From the NCBI GenBank assembly GCA_963833115.1, contig CAWHWS010000002.1, positions 434,001 through 498,000 of the forward strand: a stretch of 64,000 nt of DNA, given 5' to 3'. Of the stretch, positions 25,910 through 34,617 are shown piece by piece (the stretch's first letter is position 1; every line of letters begins with the position of its first letter). This DNA is from Hasllibacter sp963833115. Lineage in GTDB: Bacteria; Pseudomonadota; Alphaproteobacteria; Rhodobacterales; Rhodobacteraceae. Below the pieces are notes generated by a model. The model did not search any database. It was not told where the DNA came from and was given only the letters and a program-made list of their open reading frames with translations. The translations under genes were made by a program, and so were the position numbers.

Positions 25910-27045
25910 GGACGCGGCCCCACGCGGATCTCGGCGCGCGCGGCGCCCTGATCGGCCGTCGCGACGCCGCTGCGCGTCGGCAGGCCGGCGGCGACCAGGG
26001 TCCGCTCGATCGCCTGCAGATCCTCGAGGGAACCGGCCGTCACGTCGAGCAGCAGCTCGCCCGAGGGGGCGTCCCAGGTCAGGCGCCGCACCTGCGTGCG
26101 CGGGGCCTCGATCAAGAGGGCGGCGGCGGCCTCGTTGAGGAGCGGCAGGAAGGCGCTGCCCCCGGCGGCGCGGGCCTGCGGGACCAATCGGTCGACCAGG
26201 GCGGCGGATCCTATCGCGGCGGGCACGCCCGGCAGCCGCTGCTCGAGGCGGTCGCCGGCCCGCCCGTCTGCCGCGGCGGCAATGCGCGCAAGGGCCGCGC
26301 GGTCGGTCAGCGCCAGCGCCAGGTGCACCAAGAGGCCCGCCAGCACGATGCCGGCCGCGATCCGCGCCGTGCCGGGCCAGTGCCGCCCCCCCGGCGAGAA
26401 CGCGCCCTGCCGCAGATCGAAGCGCAGGTCGTCCGGGTCCGGCGGGGGCGGGTCGTCCGAGAGGTCGACGGCGCCCATCTCGGGCGGGAGCTCCTCGCGC
26501 AGCCGCAGCACGGCCGGCCGGCCGGCGATCGCCCAGAGCGCCGGCAGGCTCTCCGCCCGCGCCGCGAAGCCGGTGCCGTCCGAGGCGCGCACCACGGCGC
26601 GCTCCCCCTCCCGCCAGACCGCCCAGGCGGCGCGGCCCCCGTCCTCCGGCGGCGCGGGAACGGCCATCGTCTCCGGAATGACGGGACCGGCGCCCTCGGC
26701 CTCCGCCATCGCGGCGCGGTCGATCACGGCGGCGAGACCGGCGCCGGCCGCGGCTCCGGGGCGCAGCGCGCAGTGGAGCGCGTCGACGGGCGCCGCCACC
26801 CGGTCCTCGATCGCGAAGGGCAGAGCCTGCAGCCGCTTCGAGCGCCCGCGCAGCGGCAGGTCCACCACGAGGAGCGTGACGCGCTCGGCGGCGATGACCG
26901 AGGCGTCCGCGCCGCCTCGGGCGGCGATGCGGCCCGCGAGGGAGGCGAACGGCACCGGTCCGACCGTCGCCGACGCATCGGCCGACGGGGCGCCGGCACG
27001 CCCGGATCCCGCGGGAATCATGATCGAAATCCTGGAACTGGCCAT
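25906..27045 (-). CDS. gspL: Type II secretion protein GspL
   Basis: A 379-residue bitopic protein. The actin-like cytoplasmic domain covers about 1-230 (VTLLVVDLPLRGRSKRLQAL; PFAIEDRVAAPVDALH, the AxPYxxEE-equivalent region). A membrane helix at about 240-258 (IAAGIVLAGLLVHLALAL) is followed by a periplasmic ferredoxin-like domain containing LRRLTWD-like VRRLTWDAPSGELLLDV. GspL recruits GspE to the inner membrane. It is first gene of the minus-strand L-M-E-F operon, facing gspG across about 108 bp that must hold divergent promoters. The start at ATG 27045 precedes a second Met at residue 9. Confidence 0.88.
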   Translation of the reverse strand: MASSRISIMIPAGSGRAGAPSADASATVGPVPFASLAGRIAARGGADASVIAAERVTLLVVDLPLRGRSKRLQALPFAIEDRVAAPVDALHCALRPGAAAGAGLAAVIDRAAMAEAEGAGPVIPETMAVPAPPEDGGRAAWAVWREGERAVVRASDGTGFAARAESLPALWAIAGRPAVLRLREELPPEMGAVDLSDDPPPPDPDDLRFDLRQGAFSPGGRHWPGTARIAAGIVLAGLLVHLALALTDRAALARIAAAADGRAGDRLEQRLPGVPAAIGSAALVDRLVPQARAAGGSAFLPLLNEAAAALLIEAPRTQVRRLTWDAPSGELLLDVTAGSLEDLQAIERTLVAAGLPTRSGVATADQGAARAEIRVGPRP

Positions 27046-27153
27046 CCGATCCCCGTTGATTCCCCCGGGCGTTTCTCCTATCGTCGTCCTACCGTTCCGC
27101 TATGTTCTACCGACGTGCAATCGGAGATACGTCTCGAAGGGAGCGGAAGTTTC
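27046..27153. promoter_or_regulatory. Divergent promoter region between gspL and gspG
   Basis: This 108-bp gap separates the two divergent type II secretion operons and is less GC-rich than the surroundings. TATGTT at 27101-27106 could serve as a -10 element for gspG, but no good -35 at the usual distance is visible. A purine stretch GAAGGGAGCGGAAG before the gspG ATG is the ribosome binding site. Confidence 0.5.
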
Positions 27154-27621
27154 ATGCGACGCGAAAGGCAGGGGGCCGCCCTGCGGGATCCCGAGGCAGG
27201 GGTGACGCTCATCGAGATGATGGTCGTCCTCGTCATCATCGCCATCGTCGCCGCGATGGTCGTGCCGAACGTGATCGGCCGCCCCGACGCGGCCCGGGTC
27301 ACGGTGGCGGAGACCGACATCCGCTCGATCTCCAGCGCGCTGGAGCTCTACCGTCTCGACAACCGGACCTATCCGACCACCGCCCAGGGCCTCGAGGCGC
27401 TGGTCGAGCGGCCGACCTCGGCGCCGGCGCCCCGGAACTGGGCCGAGGGCGGCTACCTCACCGAGGTGCCGACCGATCCCTGGGACACGCCGTACGTCTA
27501 CGCCTCGCCCGGGCGGGAGGGCGCCTACGACCTCGTCAGCCTCGGCGCCGACGCGGCGCCCGGCGGGGAGGGCACGGCGGCGGACATCGCCCGGTTCGAG
27601 CGCTCGGCGGCCGGCGGCTGA
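27154..27621 (+). CDS. gspG: Type II secretion major pseudopilin GspG
   Basis: A 155-residue major pseudopilin. The processing site is seen as DPEAG-VTLIEMMVVLVIIAIVA, with Gly at -1 and Glu at +5. The family signature NVIGRPDAARVTVAETDI, followed by ALELYRLDNRTYPTTAQGLEAL, is diagnostic, and the calcium-site region lies near DLVSLGADAAPGGEG. It assembles into the periplasmic pseudopilus after cleavage by GspO. It is first of the plus-strand G-H-I-C-D operon, with a purine-rich ribosome binding site just upstream of ATG 27154. Confidence 0.95.
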   Translation: MRRERQGAALRDPEAGVTLIEMMVVLVIIAIVAAMVVPNVIGRPDAARVTVAETDIRSISSALELYRLDNRTYPTTAQGLEALVERPTSAPAPRNWAEGGYLTEVPTDPWDTPYVYASPGREGAYDLVSLGADAAPGGEGTAADIARFERSAAGG

Positions 27622-28119
27622 ATGCGGCGCGCGCCACAGGATGCGGCGCCGGGCCCGCGCGCCGGGGACGCGGGCGTCACGCTGGTGGAGATGCTCGTCG
27701 TCATCGCCCTCGTCGGCGTTCTGGCGGGGCTGGCGACGCTGTCGATCGGGCGGCTGCAGGGCGGCGAGACCGTCGCGCGCCATGCCGACACCCTGGCCGC
27801 GCGCCTGACCATCGCGGCCGAGACGGCGGCGACGACCGGGCGGGACGCCGCCTTCGTCTGGACGCCCGCCGGCTACCGTTTCGTCGTCTGGGAGGCCGGC
27901 GAGTGGCGGCCGCACCCCGCGCCGGAGCTGGGCCGGGCCGAGCGGTTCGCCGCCTTGGACCTCGGGGCGGAGGGCGCCGGACGCGGCAGCCTCGTGATCG
28001 GCGCCGACCTCGCGGCGCCGGATCCCTCTCCGTTCCGGCTGGCCCTGAGCGACGGGCGGGCGCTGGTGGAGGTGCTCTTCGACGGGGTGTCGGCGCGGAC
28101 CCAGGCTGCGCCCGGATGA
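27622..28119 (+). CDS. gspH: Type II secretion minor pseudopilin GspH
   Basis: A 165-residue pseudopilin with processing site GDAG-VTLVEMLVVIALVGVLAG and Glu at +5. The globular part contains ETVARHADTLAARLTIAAETAATTGRD, split across the conserved GspH helix (two halves quoted elsewhere are not needed), and WEAGEWRPHP. The ATG follows the gspG stop with no gap. It joins GspG to the I-J-K tip. The leader before the cleavage Gly is long (about 17 residues) and basic, which is normal. Confidence 0.88.
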   Translation: MRRAPQDAAPGPRAGDAGVTLVEMLVVIALVGVLAGLATLSIGRLQGGETVARHADTLAARLTIAAETAATTGRDAAFVWTPAGYRFVVWEAGEWRPHPAPELGRAERFAALDLGAEGAGRGSLVIGADLAAPDPSPFRLALSDGRALVEVLFDGVSARTQAAPG

Positions 28120-28505
28120 CGCGGGCGCGCGGGAGCGAGGACGGCTTCACCCTGATCGAGGCGCTGGTGGCGATGGCGGTCCTGGCGACGGGGGCCGTGG
28201 GCCTGCTCACGGCGGTCGAACGGCACGCCGCGATGGCGCGGCAGCTCGGCGACAGGACGATCGCCCGCTGGGTGGCCGAGAACCGCCTCGCGGAGGCCGC
28301 GCTCGGGCTGCCGGAGGCCGCCGGCGACGTGGATGCGATGGGCGCCCTGTGGCGCGTGACCTTGGACGTCTCGCCGACGGACGACCCCGATCTGATGCGC
28401 GTCGACGTGGCGGTCGCCGCGGCGGAGCCGGCGGGGTCGGCGCCCTTGGTGCGGATGACGGGCTTCCAGGACGCGGCGACGCTGCCGGCCGGTGACCGGC
28501 GATGA
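28116..28505 (+). CDS. gspI: Type II secretion minor pseudopilin GspI
   Basis: A 129-residue pseudopilin. The short leader MTRARGSEDG is followed by FTLIEALVAMAVLATGAVGL with Glu at +5, and by the conserved RWVAENRLAEAAL block seen in GspI (AxNxL). It forms the core of the pseudopilus tip with J and K. The ATG overlaps the gspH stop (ATGA) and the stop overlaps the gspC start. The length is typical. Confidence 0.92.
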   Translation: MTRARGSEDGFTLIEALVAMAVLATGAVGLLTAVERHAAMARQLGDRTIARWVAENRLAEAALGLPEAAGDVDAMGALWRVTLDVSPTDDPDLMRVDVAVAAAEPAGSAPLVRMTGFQDAATLPAGDRR

Positions 28506-29374
28506 CCGGGGCGCGCGGCGCGATCGTGGGCGTCATCGCCGCCGGGGTCGCGGCGACGCTGGCCGTGCCGGCCGCGACGGCGTTCTGGCACGCGCTGGGC
28601 GACACGGCGATCGCCGCGCGGGACCTGCCGCCCCTGCCGCCCGTGAGGGATGCCGTGGCCGTCGACGTGGCGGCGGTGCGCGCGCTCTCGCCGTTCGGCT
28701 CCGAGGCGCCCGCCGCGGACGACGAGCGACCCGAGGAGACCGCGCTGGACCTCGTCCTGCACGGCGTCGCGATCTCGTCCGATCCGGCGCGGTCGGCCGC
28801 CTTCATCTGGACGGGCGAGCGCACGGGCCGCTACCTGACCGGCGAGGAGATCGATGCCGGCGTGACGCTGATCGGCGTCGCGGCGGATCACGTCCGCCTG
28901 GACGTGGGCGGCACCGAGGAGGTCCTGTCGTTCCCGAACGCCCCCGCCGCGGCGGCGCCGCGCCTCGACCGGGCCGCCCCGGCCGAGGCCTTGGCGGTCA
29001 CCCCGATGGACCGGCTCGGCGCCGCCATCGTCGACGGCGTGCGCCGCGAGCGGGCCGAGCGCGCCCCGCCCGAGACGGTGCAGGATCACATCGCCCTGTG
29101 GCGGGACCGCATCAGGCGCAACCCGTCACAGGTGCTGGACACGATCGGTCTGGTCCCGGGCGAGGGCGGCTATACCATCGCCCGGGAGCACGACAGCGGC
29201 GTGGCGCGGATCGGCCTTCGATCCGGCGACGTCGTCGCAAGGGTCAACGGGCAGGCGGTCGGGAATGTCGACCGCGATCGCGCGCTCTACGACGAGATCG
29301 CCGCGTCCGGCCTCGCCATGGTCGAAATCGAACGGGACGGGGAGACGATCACGATGTCCTTCCCCCTCCAATGA
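28502..29374 (+). CDS. gspC: Type II secretion protein GspC
   Basis: A 290-residue bitopic protein that links the inner-membrane platform to the secretin. An N-terminal helix lies at about 5-28 (GAIVGVIAAGVAATLAVPAA). The homology region follows (LDLVLHGVAISSDPARSAAFI; LIGVAADHVRLDVGG), and a C-terminal PDZ-like domain reads YTIAREHDSGVARIGLRSGD then VVARVNGQAV. The PDZ domain is linked to substrate choice in other systems. Overlaps with gspI (upstream) and gspD (downstream) are ATGA type. Confidence 0.9.
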   Translation: MTGARGAIVGVIAAGVAATLAVPAATAFWHALGDTAIAARDLPPLPPVRDAVAVDVAAVRALSPFGSEAPAADDERPEETALDLVLHGVAISSDPARSAAFIWTGERTGRYLTGEEIDAGVTLIGVAADHVRLDVGGTEEVLSFPNAPAAAAPRLDRAAPAEALAVTPMDRLGAAIVDGVRRERAERAPPETVQDHIALWRDRIRRNPSQVLDTIGLVPGEGGYTIAREHDSGVARIGLRSGDVVARVNGQAVGNVDRDRALYDEIAASGLAMVEIERDGETITMSFPLQ

Positions 29375-31323
29375 CCCGGGATCGCGCGATGAGGCTCGGC
29401 CGCGTCGCGGCGGCTGTGCTGCTGGCGGCGTCCCTCGTCCTGCCGGCGGCGCAGGCCGGGGCGCAGGGCGCCGGGGACGACGGGCCGTTCGTCCTGAACC
29501 TGCGCGACACCGACATCACGGTCCTGGCCGAGCAGGTCAGCCAGATCACCGGCCGCACGCTCGTCCTGGACCCCGCCCTGAGCGGTGACGTCACGGTCAT
29601 CTCCGCCCAGGAGCTCGACGCGGCCGGCATCTGGGCGCTGTTCCAGTCGATCCTGCGCTCGCGCGGCTACGTCGCGGTGCAGAGCGACGCGATCTGGGAG
29701 GTCGTGCCCGAAGCCGAGGCCCGCACGCGGGCCGAGCTCGCGACGCGCCCCGCGGGCACGCAGGACGTGGTGACCCGGCTCCTGAGGCTCGACCGGCTGC
29801 CCGCGGCCGAGGCGGTGCGCGTGCTCGGCCCCCTGGTGGCGGGCGCCGGCTACATCGAGGCCGTGAGCGACCCGAACGCGATCGTGATCTCCGACACCAG
29901 CGCCAACGTCGAGCGCCTGTTCGACATCGCGCGCGCCTTCGACTCGGACGCCGGCGTGCGGGCGGAGGTGATCCGCTTCACCTATGCTCGGTCCGCCATC
30001 GTCGGCGGCGCCATCGCGGAGGTCCTGGGCGAGGCGGGCACCCGCGCGCGCCTGTCGGTCGACCCCGAGTCCAACACCCTCCTGGTGCGCGGCAGCCCCG
30101 CCGAGATCGCCCAGATACGGGAGCTCGCCCGCAGCATGGACGTCGCTCCTCGCGTCAATCAGCGCGAGCAGGTGTCGAACCTGATCTACCGTTTGAACTT
30201 CGCCGACGCCGAGACCGTGGCCGAGATCGTGTCCGGCGCGCTGCAGGGCGGCGCGGACCTCACGAACCCCGTCGCGCAGGCCGTGGGCGAGGACGGCCTG
30301 CCGGTCCCGGTCGGCGAGGCGCTCCTCACCGGCGACGTGACCGTCACCGCCTCGACCGAGCAGAACGCGGTGATCGTGCGCGGCACCGCGCGGCAGCTCG
30401 ACGAGGCGCGCGCGCTGATCGCCGCGCTGGACATGCAGCGCCCGCAGGTGATGATCGAGGCCGCGATCGTCGAGGTGTCCGGCGACGTGGCGGACCGGCT
30501 CGGCGTGCAGCTCGGCTTCGGCGGCGGCGTCCCGACCGGCGCCATCGCCGCGACCTCCTTCGGCAACGGCGGCACGTCGCTGCAATCGGTCCTGGTCGCG
30601 CTCGGCGCGCCGGGCGGCCGGGCCCTCAGCACCGGGTTCAGCCTCGCCGGGGGGACGGACGATTTCGGCCTGCTGGTGCAGGCGCTGTCCTCCTCGACGC
30701 GCGCCAAGCTCCTCTCCACCCCGTCGGTCACCACGCTCGACAACCGCCCGGCGACCATCGTCGTGGGCCAGAACGTGCCCTTCCGCACCGGCAGCTTCTC
30801 GACCGACGGCAATACCCTGACCCCGTTCACCACGATCGAGCGCCAGGACGTCGGCATCACCATGCAGGTGCTGCCTCGCGTCACCGCGAACGGGATCGTC
30901 CGACTGGAGATCAGCCAGGAGGTGTCCTCGCTCGTCAACGCGACCGTGGACGGCGCCGCCGACCTGATCACCAACCGGCGGCTCATCAACACCACCGTCG
31001 AGGCGCAGAGCGGCGGCACCATCGTGCTCGGCGGGCTCATCACCGACGACCGGAGCGAGACGGAGGCCAAGGTCCCCGGCCTCGGCGACGTGCCGATCGT
31101 CGGCAACCTGTTCCGGTCCCGAGGGCGGGACGCGACGCGGCGCACGCTCTTCGTCTTCATGCGCCCGCGCGTCATCGCCTCGCAGCACGACGCCAGCCGG
31201 ATCGCGCAGGGACGCCTGGGCCGCCTGGGCCAGGCCGAGGTCGAGGTCCCCGCGCCGGCCCGGCTCGGCACCCGCGACGCCCCCGTCCGCCAGCTCCCCC
31301 TCGAGATCGACGGACTCTACTGA
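29371..31323 (+). CDS. gspD: Type II secretion secretin GspD
   Basis: A 650-residue outer-membrane secretin. A signal peptide occupies about 1-33 (AAAVLLAASLVLPAAQAGA). N0 reads FVLNLRDTDITVLAEQVSQI, N1-N3 follow with IVISDTSANVERLFDIAR and LLVRGSPAEIAQIREL, and the secretin domain starts near ARALIAALDMQRPQVMIEAA, with TTLDNRPATIVVGQNVPF and GGLITDD as hallmark blocks. The start ATG 29371 overlaps gspC; a second Met at 29389 is a possible alternative. It lacks an obvious C-terminal S-domain for a pilotin. It forms the exit channel of the system. Confidence 0.95.
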   Translation: MTRDRAMRLGRVAAAVLLAASLVLPAAQAGAQGAGDDGPFVLNLRDTDITVLAEQVSQITGRTLVLDPALSGDVTVISAQELDAAGIWALFQSILRSRGYVAVQSDAIWEVVPEAEARTRAELATRPAGTQDVVTRLLRLDRLPAAEAVRVLGPLVAGAGYIEAVSDPNAIVISDTSANVERLFDIARAFDSDAGVRAEVIRFTYARSAIVGGAIAEVLGEAGTRARLSVDPESNTLLVRGSPAEIAQIRELARSMDVAPRVNQREQVSNLIYRLNFADAETVAEIVSGALQGGADLTNPVAQAVGEDGLPVPVGEALLTGDVTVTASTEQNAVIVRGTARQLDEARALIAALDMQRPQVMIEAAIVEVSGDVADRLGVQLGFGGGVPTGAIAATSFGNGGTSLQSVLVALGAPGGRALSTGFSLAGGTDDFGLLVQALSSSTRAKLLSTPSVTTLDNRPATIVVGQNVPFRTGSFSTDGNTLTPFTTIERQDVGITMQVLPRVTANGIVRLEISQEVSSLVNATVDGAADLITNRRLINTTVEAQSGGTIVLGGLITDDRSETEAKVPGLGDVPIVGNLFRSRGRDATRRTLFVFMRPRVIASQHDASRIAQGRLGRLGQAEVEVPAPARLGTRDAPVRQLPLEIDGLY

Positions 31324-31324
31324 C

Positions 31325-32122
31325 ATGCGCCGCTTCCTCGCGCTCCTGGCCGCCGCGCTGCTCGGCGCCGGTCACGCCGCCGCCCACGAGTTCTGGATCG
31401 AGCCGCTCGACTTCACGATCGCCGCCGATCGGCCGCTCGTGGCCGAGCTGCGGGTCGGCGAGCACATGCGCGGGCAGACGTTCCCCTACCTGCCGCCGCG
31501 CTTCGCCCGCTTCGACGTGCTCGCCGGGGACGAGGCGTTCCCCATGCCCGGCCGGATCGGAGACAGCCCGGCGGTGAACGTCTCCGATCTGCCCGATGGC
31601 CTCCTGTCCCTCGTCTACGTCTCGACCCCGTCGGAGCTCACCTATGACGACGCCGACGTCTATGCCCGATTCATCGAGGAAGAGGGGCTCGGTCACGTCG
31701 CAGAGCGGAACGTCGAGCGGGGTCTCGACCCCGTCGGCCTGACCGAGTCCTTCTCCCGCTACGCCAAGAGCCTCGTCGCCGTCGGCGAGGGCGCCGGCGC
31801 GGACCGGGTCGCCGGCCTCAAGGTCGAGATCGTCGCCGAGCTGAACCCCTATCGCGACGACCTGTCGGCCGGCCTGCCGCTCCGGGCGCTGCTGGACGGC
31901 GATCCGTTCGAAGGCGTGCGCTTGCGGGTGCTCCAACGACTGCCGAACGGCGAGGTGACAGAGGATCGCTATCGGACGGATGCGGCCGGCCGCGCGAGCG
32001 TCGTCATCGCCCGCGGCGCGACGGTCCTCGCCAACGTGGTCTGGATGGAGGAGCCACCCCACGACGGCGCGGCGGACTGGCATTCCCATTGGGCATCGCT
32101 GACCTTCGCGGCGCCCGACTAG
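31325..32122 (+). CDS. Exported DUF4198 family protein
   Basis: A 265-residue exported protein with signal peptide (MRRFLALLAAALLGAGHAAA) and mature start HEFWIEPLDFTIA, the hallmark of DUF4198 (periplasmic proteins often linked to nickel/cobalt uptake or found near TonB systems). Later GRASVVIARGATVLANV and the end WHSHWASLTF fit the family's beta-sandwich with conserved histidines. It begins one base after the gspD stop, so it is probably the last gene of the G-H-I-C-D operon. It may be a secretion substrate or an accessory; this is inference. Confidence 0.87.
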   Translation: MRRFLALLAAALLGAGHAAAHEFWIEPLDFTIAADRPLVAELRVGEHMRGQTFPYLPPRFARFDVLAGDEAFPMPGRIGDSPAVNVSDLPDGLLSLVYVSTPSELTYDDADVYARFIEEEGLGHVAERNVERGLDPVGLTESFSRYAKSLVAVGEGAGADRVAGLKVEIVAELNPYRDDLSAGLPLRALLDGDPFEGVRLRVLQRLPNGEVTEDRYRTDAAGRASVVIARGATVLANVVWMEEPPHDGAADWHSHWASLTFAAPD

Positions 32123-33295
32123 GGCCATCGCGACGGCGGCAAGACCGACCCACCCACCTGATCGTAGCATCGTCGTCGGCCGCCGAAATGACGGCTCATG
32201 GCCCGGTCCCGCTCGGACAAGGCTGCTCTCCGGAGCTGGTCGCGAAACCGTGTCGGAAGGCCGTCGCACGCGGATCATACGCCCGTATCGGAGCCCCCGG
32301 ATCGATTGGAGGTCCCCACGTCGCGACGGCTCTCCGGACGCCTCGCCACCGTGTGGAGATCGATAGCGGGCCTTACCCCGTGGCGAGTCGCCGGAGGCGG
32401 AAAGGCTCTCAGGGCGGCGCGGGCGCGCGGGCGTGACATCGGCCGGGGCGCGATGCGGCCCGATACGGGTGGAGCCGCGTCGCCGGGACCGTCGGGGCTC
32501 CCCCCGTTCGGGAGAGCGTCGCGGAGGGCGCCGTGGGCCCGCCCGGGGATCGCCGCGCTCGGAAACGCCGGGCGAGTCCATCCCGCCGAACGCCGCCTCC
32601 GGCGCGCGGGGCGCCGGGTCGACGAGCCGTCCGGCGATCGGGACCGGTCGCGCGCGGGGATGACCAGGGATCGAGACCCCATCCGGGCAGGGCCGCCCCT
32701 CGCCGGGGGGAGGGGAGCCAGCCGTCACATGCGACATGGGCGGAGGCGCGACGCCGAGCGGCAAGCGCCGACCTCCGGCATCCAGGCCCTCAGCAGCGCC
32801 GGGACTTGGGGTTCGACCGGGGTCGATCGACACGGACCCGTTGGGCGCCGGCCCGTCGGCCCCCTCGCCCGCATGACCCGGGCGCGGCGCTCCGGCCTCC
32901 TCGGAAGCCTGCGCGATCCCGAAACCTCGGAGCGTTTCGCTCGGGCCGCGCCGGATCGTGCCGCGAGACGCATAGCCTCCCATGCGCCCGCTCGAAGGCT
33001 CCGGACGGCCTACGTGTAGCGGCGTGTGGTTATCCGCGTGCGGGCGCGAGATGGCCGGCACGCCCGATCTGGCACCGGGGGCTGATGCCGGGCACGGACG
33101 CGGCGAGGCATCTTCGGTGCGGCCGATCCCAGGGGACGGCCGGTCGAGCCTGCGGCTTGGCGTCCGGACCCTATGAGGGAGCTTCGCCGCGGAGATGTCC
33201 CTGACCCGGATCCTCGACGAGCCCGCCGGTCGTATCCCCCAGGACGTGACGCGGCTCTCGCGGAGGGCGGCGATGCGATCCCGGCGGGGCCGAGC
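32123..33295. other. 1.2 kb region without a convincing gene
   Basis: Frames on both strands are overlapping and Arg/Pro/Gly-rich, with no recognisable domain or ribosome binding site. The region marks the boundary between the type II secretion locus and the eroded accessory segment. Confidence 0.5.
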
Positions 33296-33868
33296 TCAGA
33301 GGAGCGCGGCGGTGAAGCGCTCGTGAACGCCGCAGAGCGGTCGATCGTGGCGGTCGAAGAGGACGGCCGCGTGCTCGAGGACGGTCGGCGGCGTTCCCGT
33401 CTCCCTCGCCCCGCCTCCGTCCGCCCACTCGTCCAGGAACCGGACCAGCACGGTCTGGCGTCGGACGCCGAGCGGGCGCACGAGGGCGCCGAACGGCACG
33501 TCCGTCCGAGCCAGCGCCGCACGAAGGGCACGGGGCAGCCGTTCGGGCATGAACCAGTTGTCGGCCCGCGCGAGGACCAGCCCGCTCCGGCACAGCGCGA
33601 CGCGGCGATGCACGGGCGGCGCTTCGTCGCCATGTGGCCGAAGCCAGTCCAAGACCGCCGCGTCCGGTGGGGCCACCGGCCCGGCGACCTTGACGGCGAG
33701 GATCGGGCCCGCCCCCAGCTCGTGCGCCACGCACCAGCGATGCAGACCTTCGGTCGCGGTCGGGGCGGCGAGGAGGCTCGCGCTGAGATCGCGCGCATTC
33801 CGCGGGGCCGACGGCCGACATGCGGACGGTGCGATCGTGATCGCGGTGATCGTCTTCGCGGAGGTCAT
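33296..33868 (-). CDS. Chorismate-lyase-like (UbiC-fold) protein
   Basis: A 190-residue protein. The C-terminal two-thirds resembles the chorismate lyase fold: a basic segment RRVALCRSGLVLARADNWFM, then PERLPRALRAALARTDVPFG and PLGVRRQTV, and the end VLEHAAVLFDRHDRPLCGVHERF, where the late Glu and Arg positions echo UbiC (EHR...L...P...E.Y). UbiC converts chorismate to 4-hydroxybenzoate. Here the enzyme activity is unproven, and relatives in alphaproteobacteria are often annotated only as hypothetical. GGGAGGGG precedes ATG 33868. No operon partner is evident. Confidence 0.6.
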   Translation of the reverse strand: MTSAKTITAITIAPSACRPSAPRNARDLSASLLAAPTATEGLHRWCVAHELGAGPILAVKVAGPVAPPDAAVLDWLRPHGDEAPPVHRRVALCRSGLVLARADNWFMPERLPRALRAALARTDVPFGALVRPLGVRRQTVLVRFLDEWADGGGARETGTPPTVLEHAAVLFDRHDRPLCGVHERFTAALL

Positions 33869-33907
33869 GGTCGAACCCCTCCCATGTGGACTCCTTCCGG
33901 CGGTGCC

Positions 33908-34075
33908 TCATGGCCCGGACGGGGTTCGGTCACCGACGGCTCCGGCTGGAAAGGCCGGAGGGGCCTCCGTCGGCGACATGGCGGGCGCGAGCAAGAGCAT
34001 GCCGAGGCATGTCAGCCTTACCAGGCCCGCCGTCCGCGTCGCCGTCCAGAATCTGCGTTGCGCATGGCCCGACAT
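33908..34075 (-). CDS. Small putative exported peptide
   Basis: A 55-residue frame starting MSGHAQRRFWTATRTAG, with a hydrophobic stretch LTCLGMLLLAPAMSPTEA resembling a signal peptide. It starts 10 bp after the DUF1127 gene, so it could be the last gene of that small-gene run. Codon usage is mixed and no family is recognised. Confidence 0.35.
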   Translation of the reverse strand: MSGHAQRRFWTATRTAGLVRLTCLGMLLLAPAMSPTEAPPAFPAGAVGDRTPSGP

Positions 34076-34085
34076 AGTCGGCACC

Positions 34086-34292
34086 TCAACGCCAGCTCGG
34101 GCGGGCGGCCTCGGCGGCGGCCTGGCGGCGCGTGATGCCGACATCGCGCAGGGCATCGTCGTCGAGCCCTCCGAGGTCCTGGCGTTGCCTCCAGCGGTCC
34201 TGCATTCGCGCCAGCGCGACGAACGGGTCGATGGTCCGCCGACGCCGGCGATGAAGGGGGAGGAGGCCCGGGGCCGTGTCGAAGTCAGGCAT
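34086..34292 (-). CDS. DUF1127 (YjiS-like) small protein
   Basis: A 68-residue basic protein. The C-terminal core DLGGLDDDALRDVGITRRQA is the conserved DUF1127 motif (L-x-x-LxDxxLxDIGLxR). In other alphaproteobacteria such proteins bind RNA and influence phosphate or carbon metabolism and growth phase, so a regulatory RNA-binding role is likely. The ATG overlaps the end of the PQ-loop-like gene, placing it third in a minus-strand run of tiny genes. Confidence 0.85.
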   Translation of the reverse strand: MPDFDTAPGLLPLHRRRRRTIDPFVALARMQDRWRQRQDLGGLDDDALRDVGITRRQAAAEAARPSWR

Positions 34293-34617
34293 GGGAGTAT
34301 CCTTTCTCGAAGCGTGGGAGCGAGAGGTCCGACCGATGCGCCGCTCGACGGGCGCGCAGCGTCAGGACGACGATGATGGAGCAGCCCACCGTGTTGGCGC
34401 TGAACACCAACGCCACGACGAGGTCGTCGAGAGCCAAGAGCGCATAGAGCACCGTGGACAGGTGGGAGGCGGCGAAGACCCCCCATGTGACGGCCGACAC
34501 CGCGGAGGCCCCCGTCCTGTCGGTCATCAGCGCCCGGATCTGGGGGCCGTAAGCCAGCAGCCGGAGCACGTTGATCGCGCCGAAGAGGCCGAGCGAGAGT
34601 TGGGCAGGGTCCGTCAC
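34285..34617 (-). CDS. Small PQ-loop/SemiSWEET-like membrane protein
   Basis: About 110 residues with three hydrophobic helices. NVLRLLAYGPQIRALMTDRT carries a PQ-like motif (YGPQ) in helix 1, followed by TGASAVSAVTWGVFAASHL and VVALVFSANTVGCSIIVVL. The arrangement resembles half-size PQ-loop (SemiSWEET) proteins, which dimerise to form sugar carriers. The GTG start at 34617 overlaps the stop of the upstream gene (GTGA); an ATG at 34644 is an alternative. Substrate unknown. Confidence 0.65.
   Translation of the reverse strand: MTDPAQLSLGLFGAINVLRLLAYGPQIRALMTDRTGASAVSAVTWGVFAASHLSTVLYALLALDDLVVALVFSANTVGCSIIVVLTLRARRAAHRSDLSLPRFEKGYSHA

Noticed and set aside
28492..31323. A frame reading through upstream of gspD to give a much longer secretin
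   Set aside because: The extension overlaps gspC in another frame, is Arg/Gly-rich and lacks a signal peptide at its start; ATG 29371 has one and overlaps the gspC stop.
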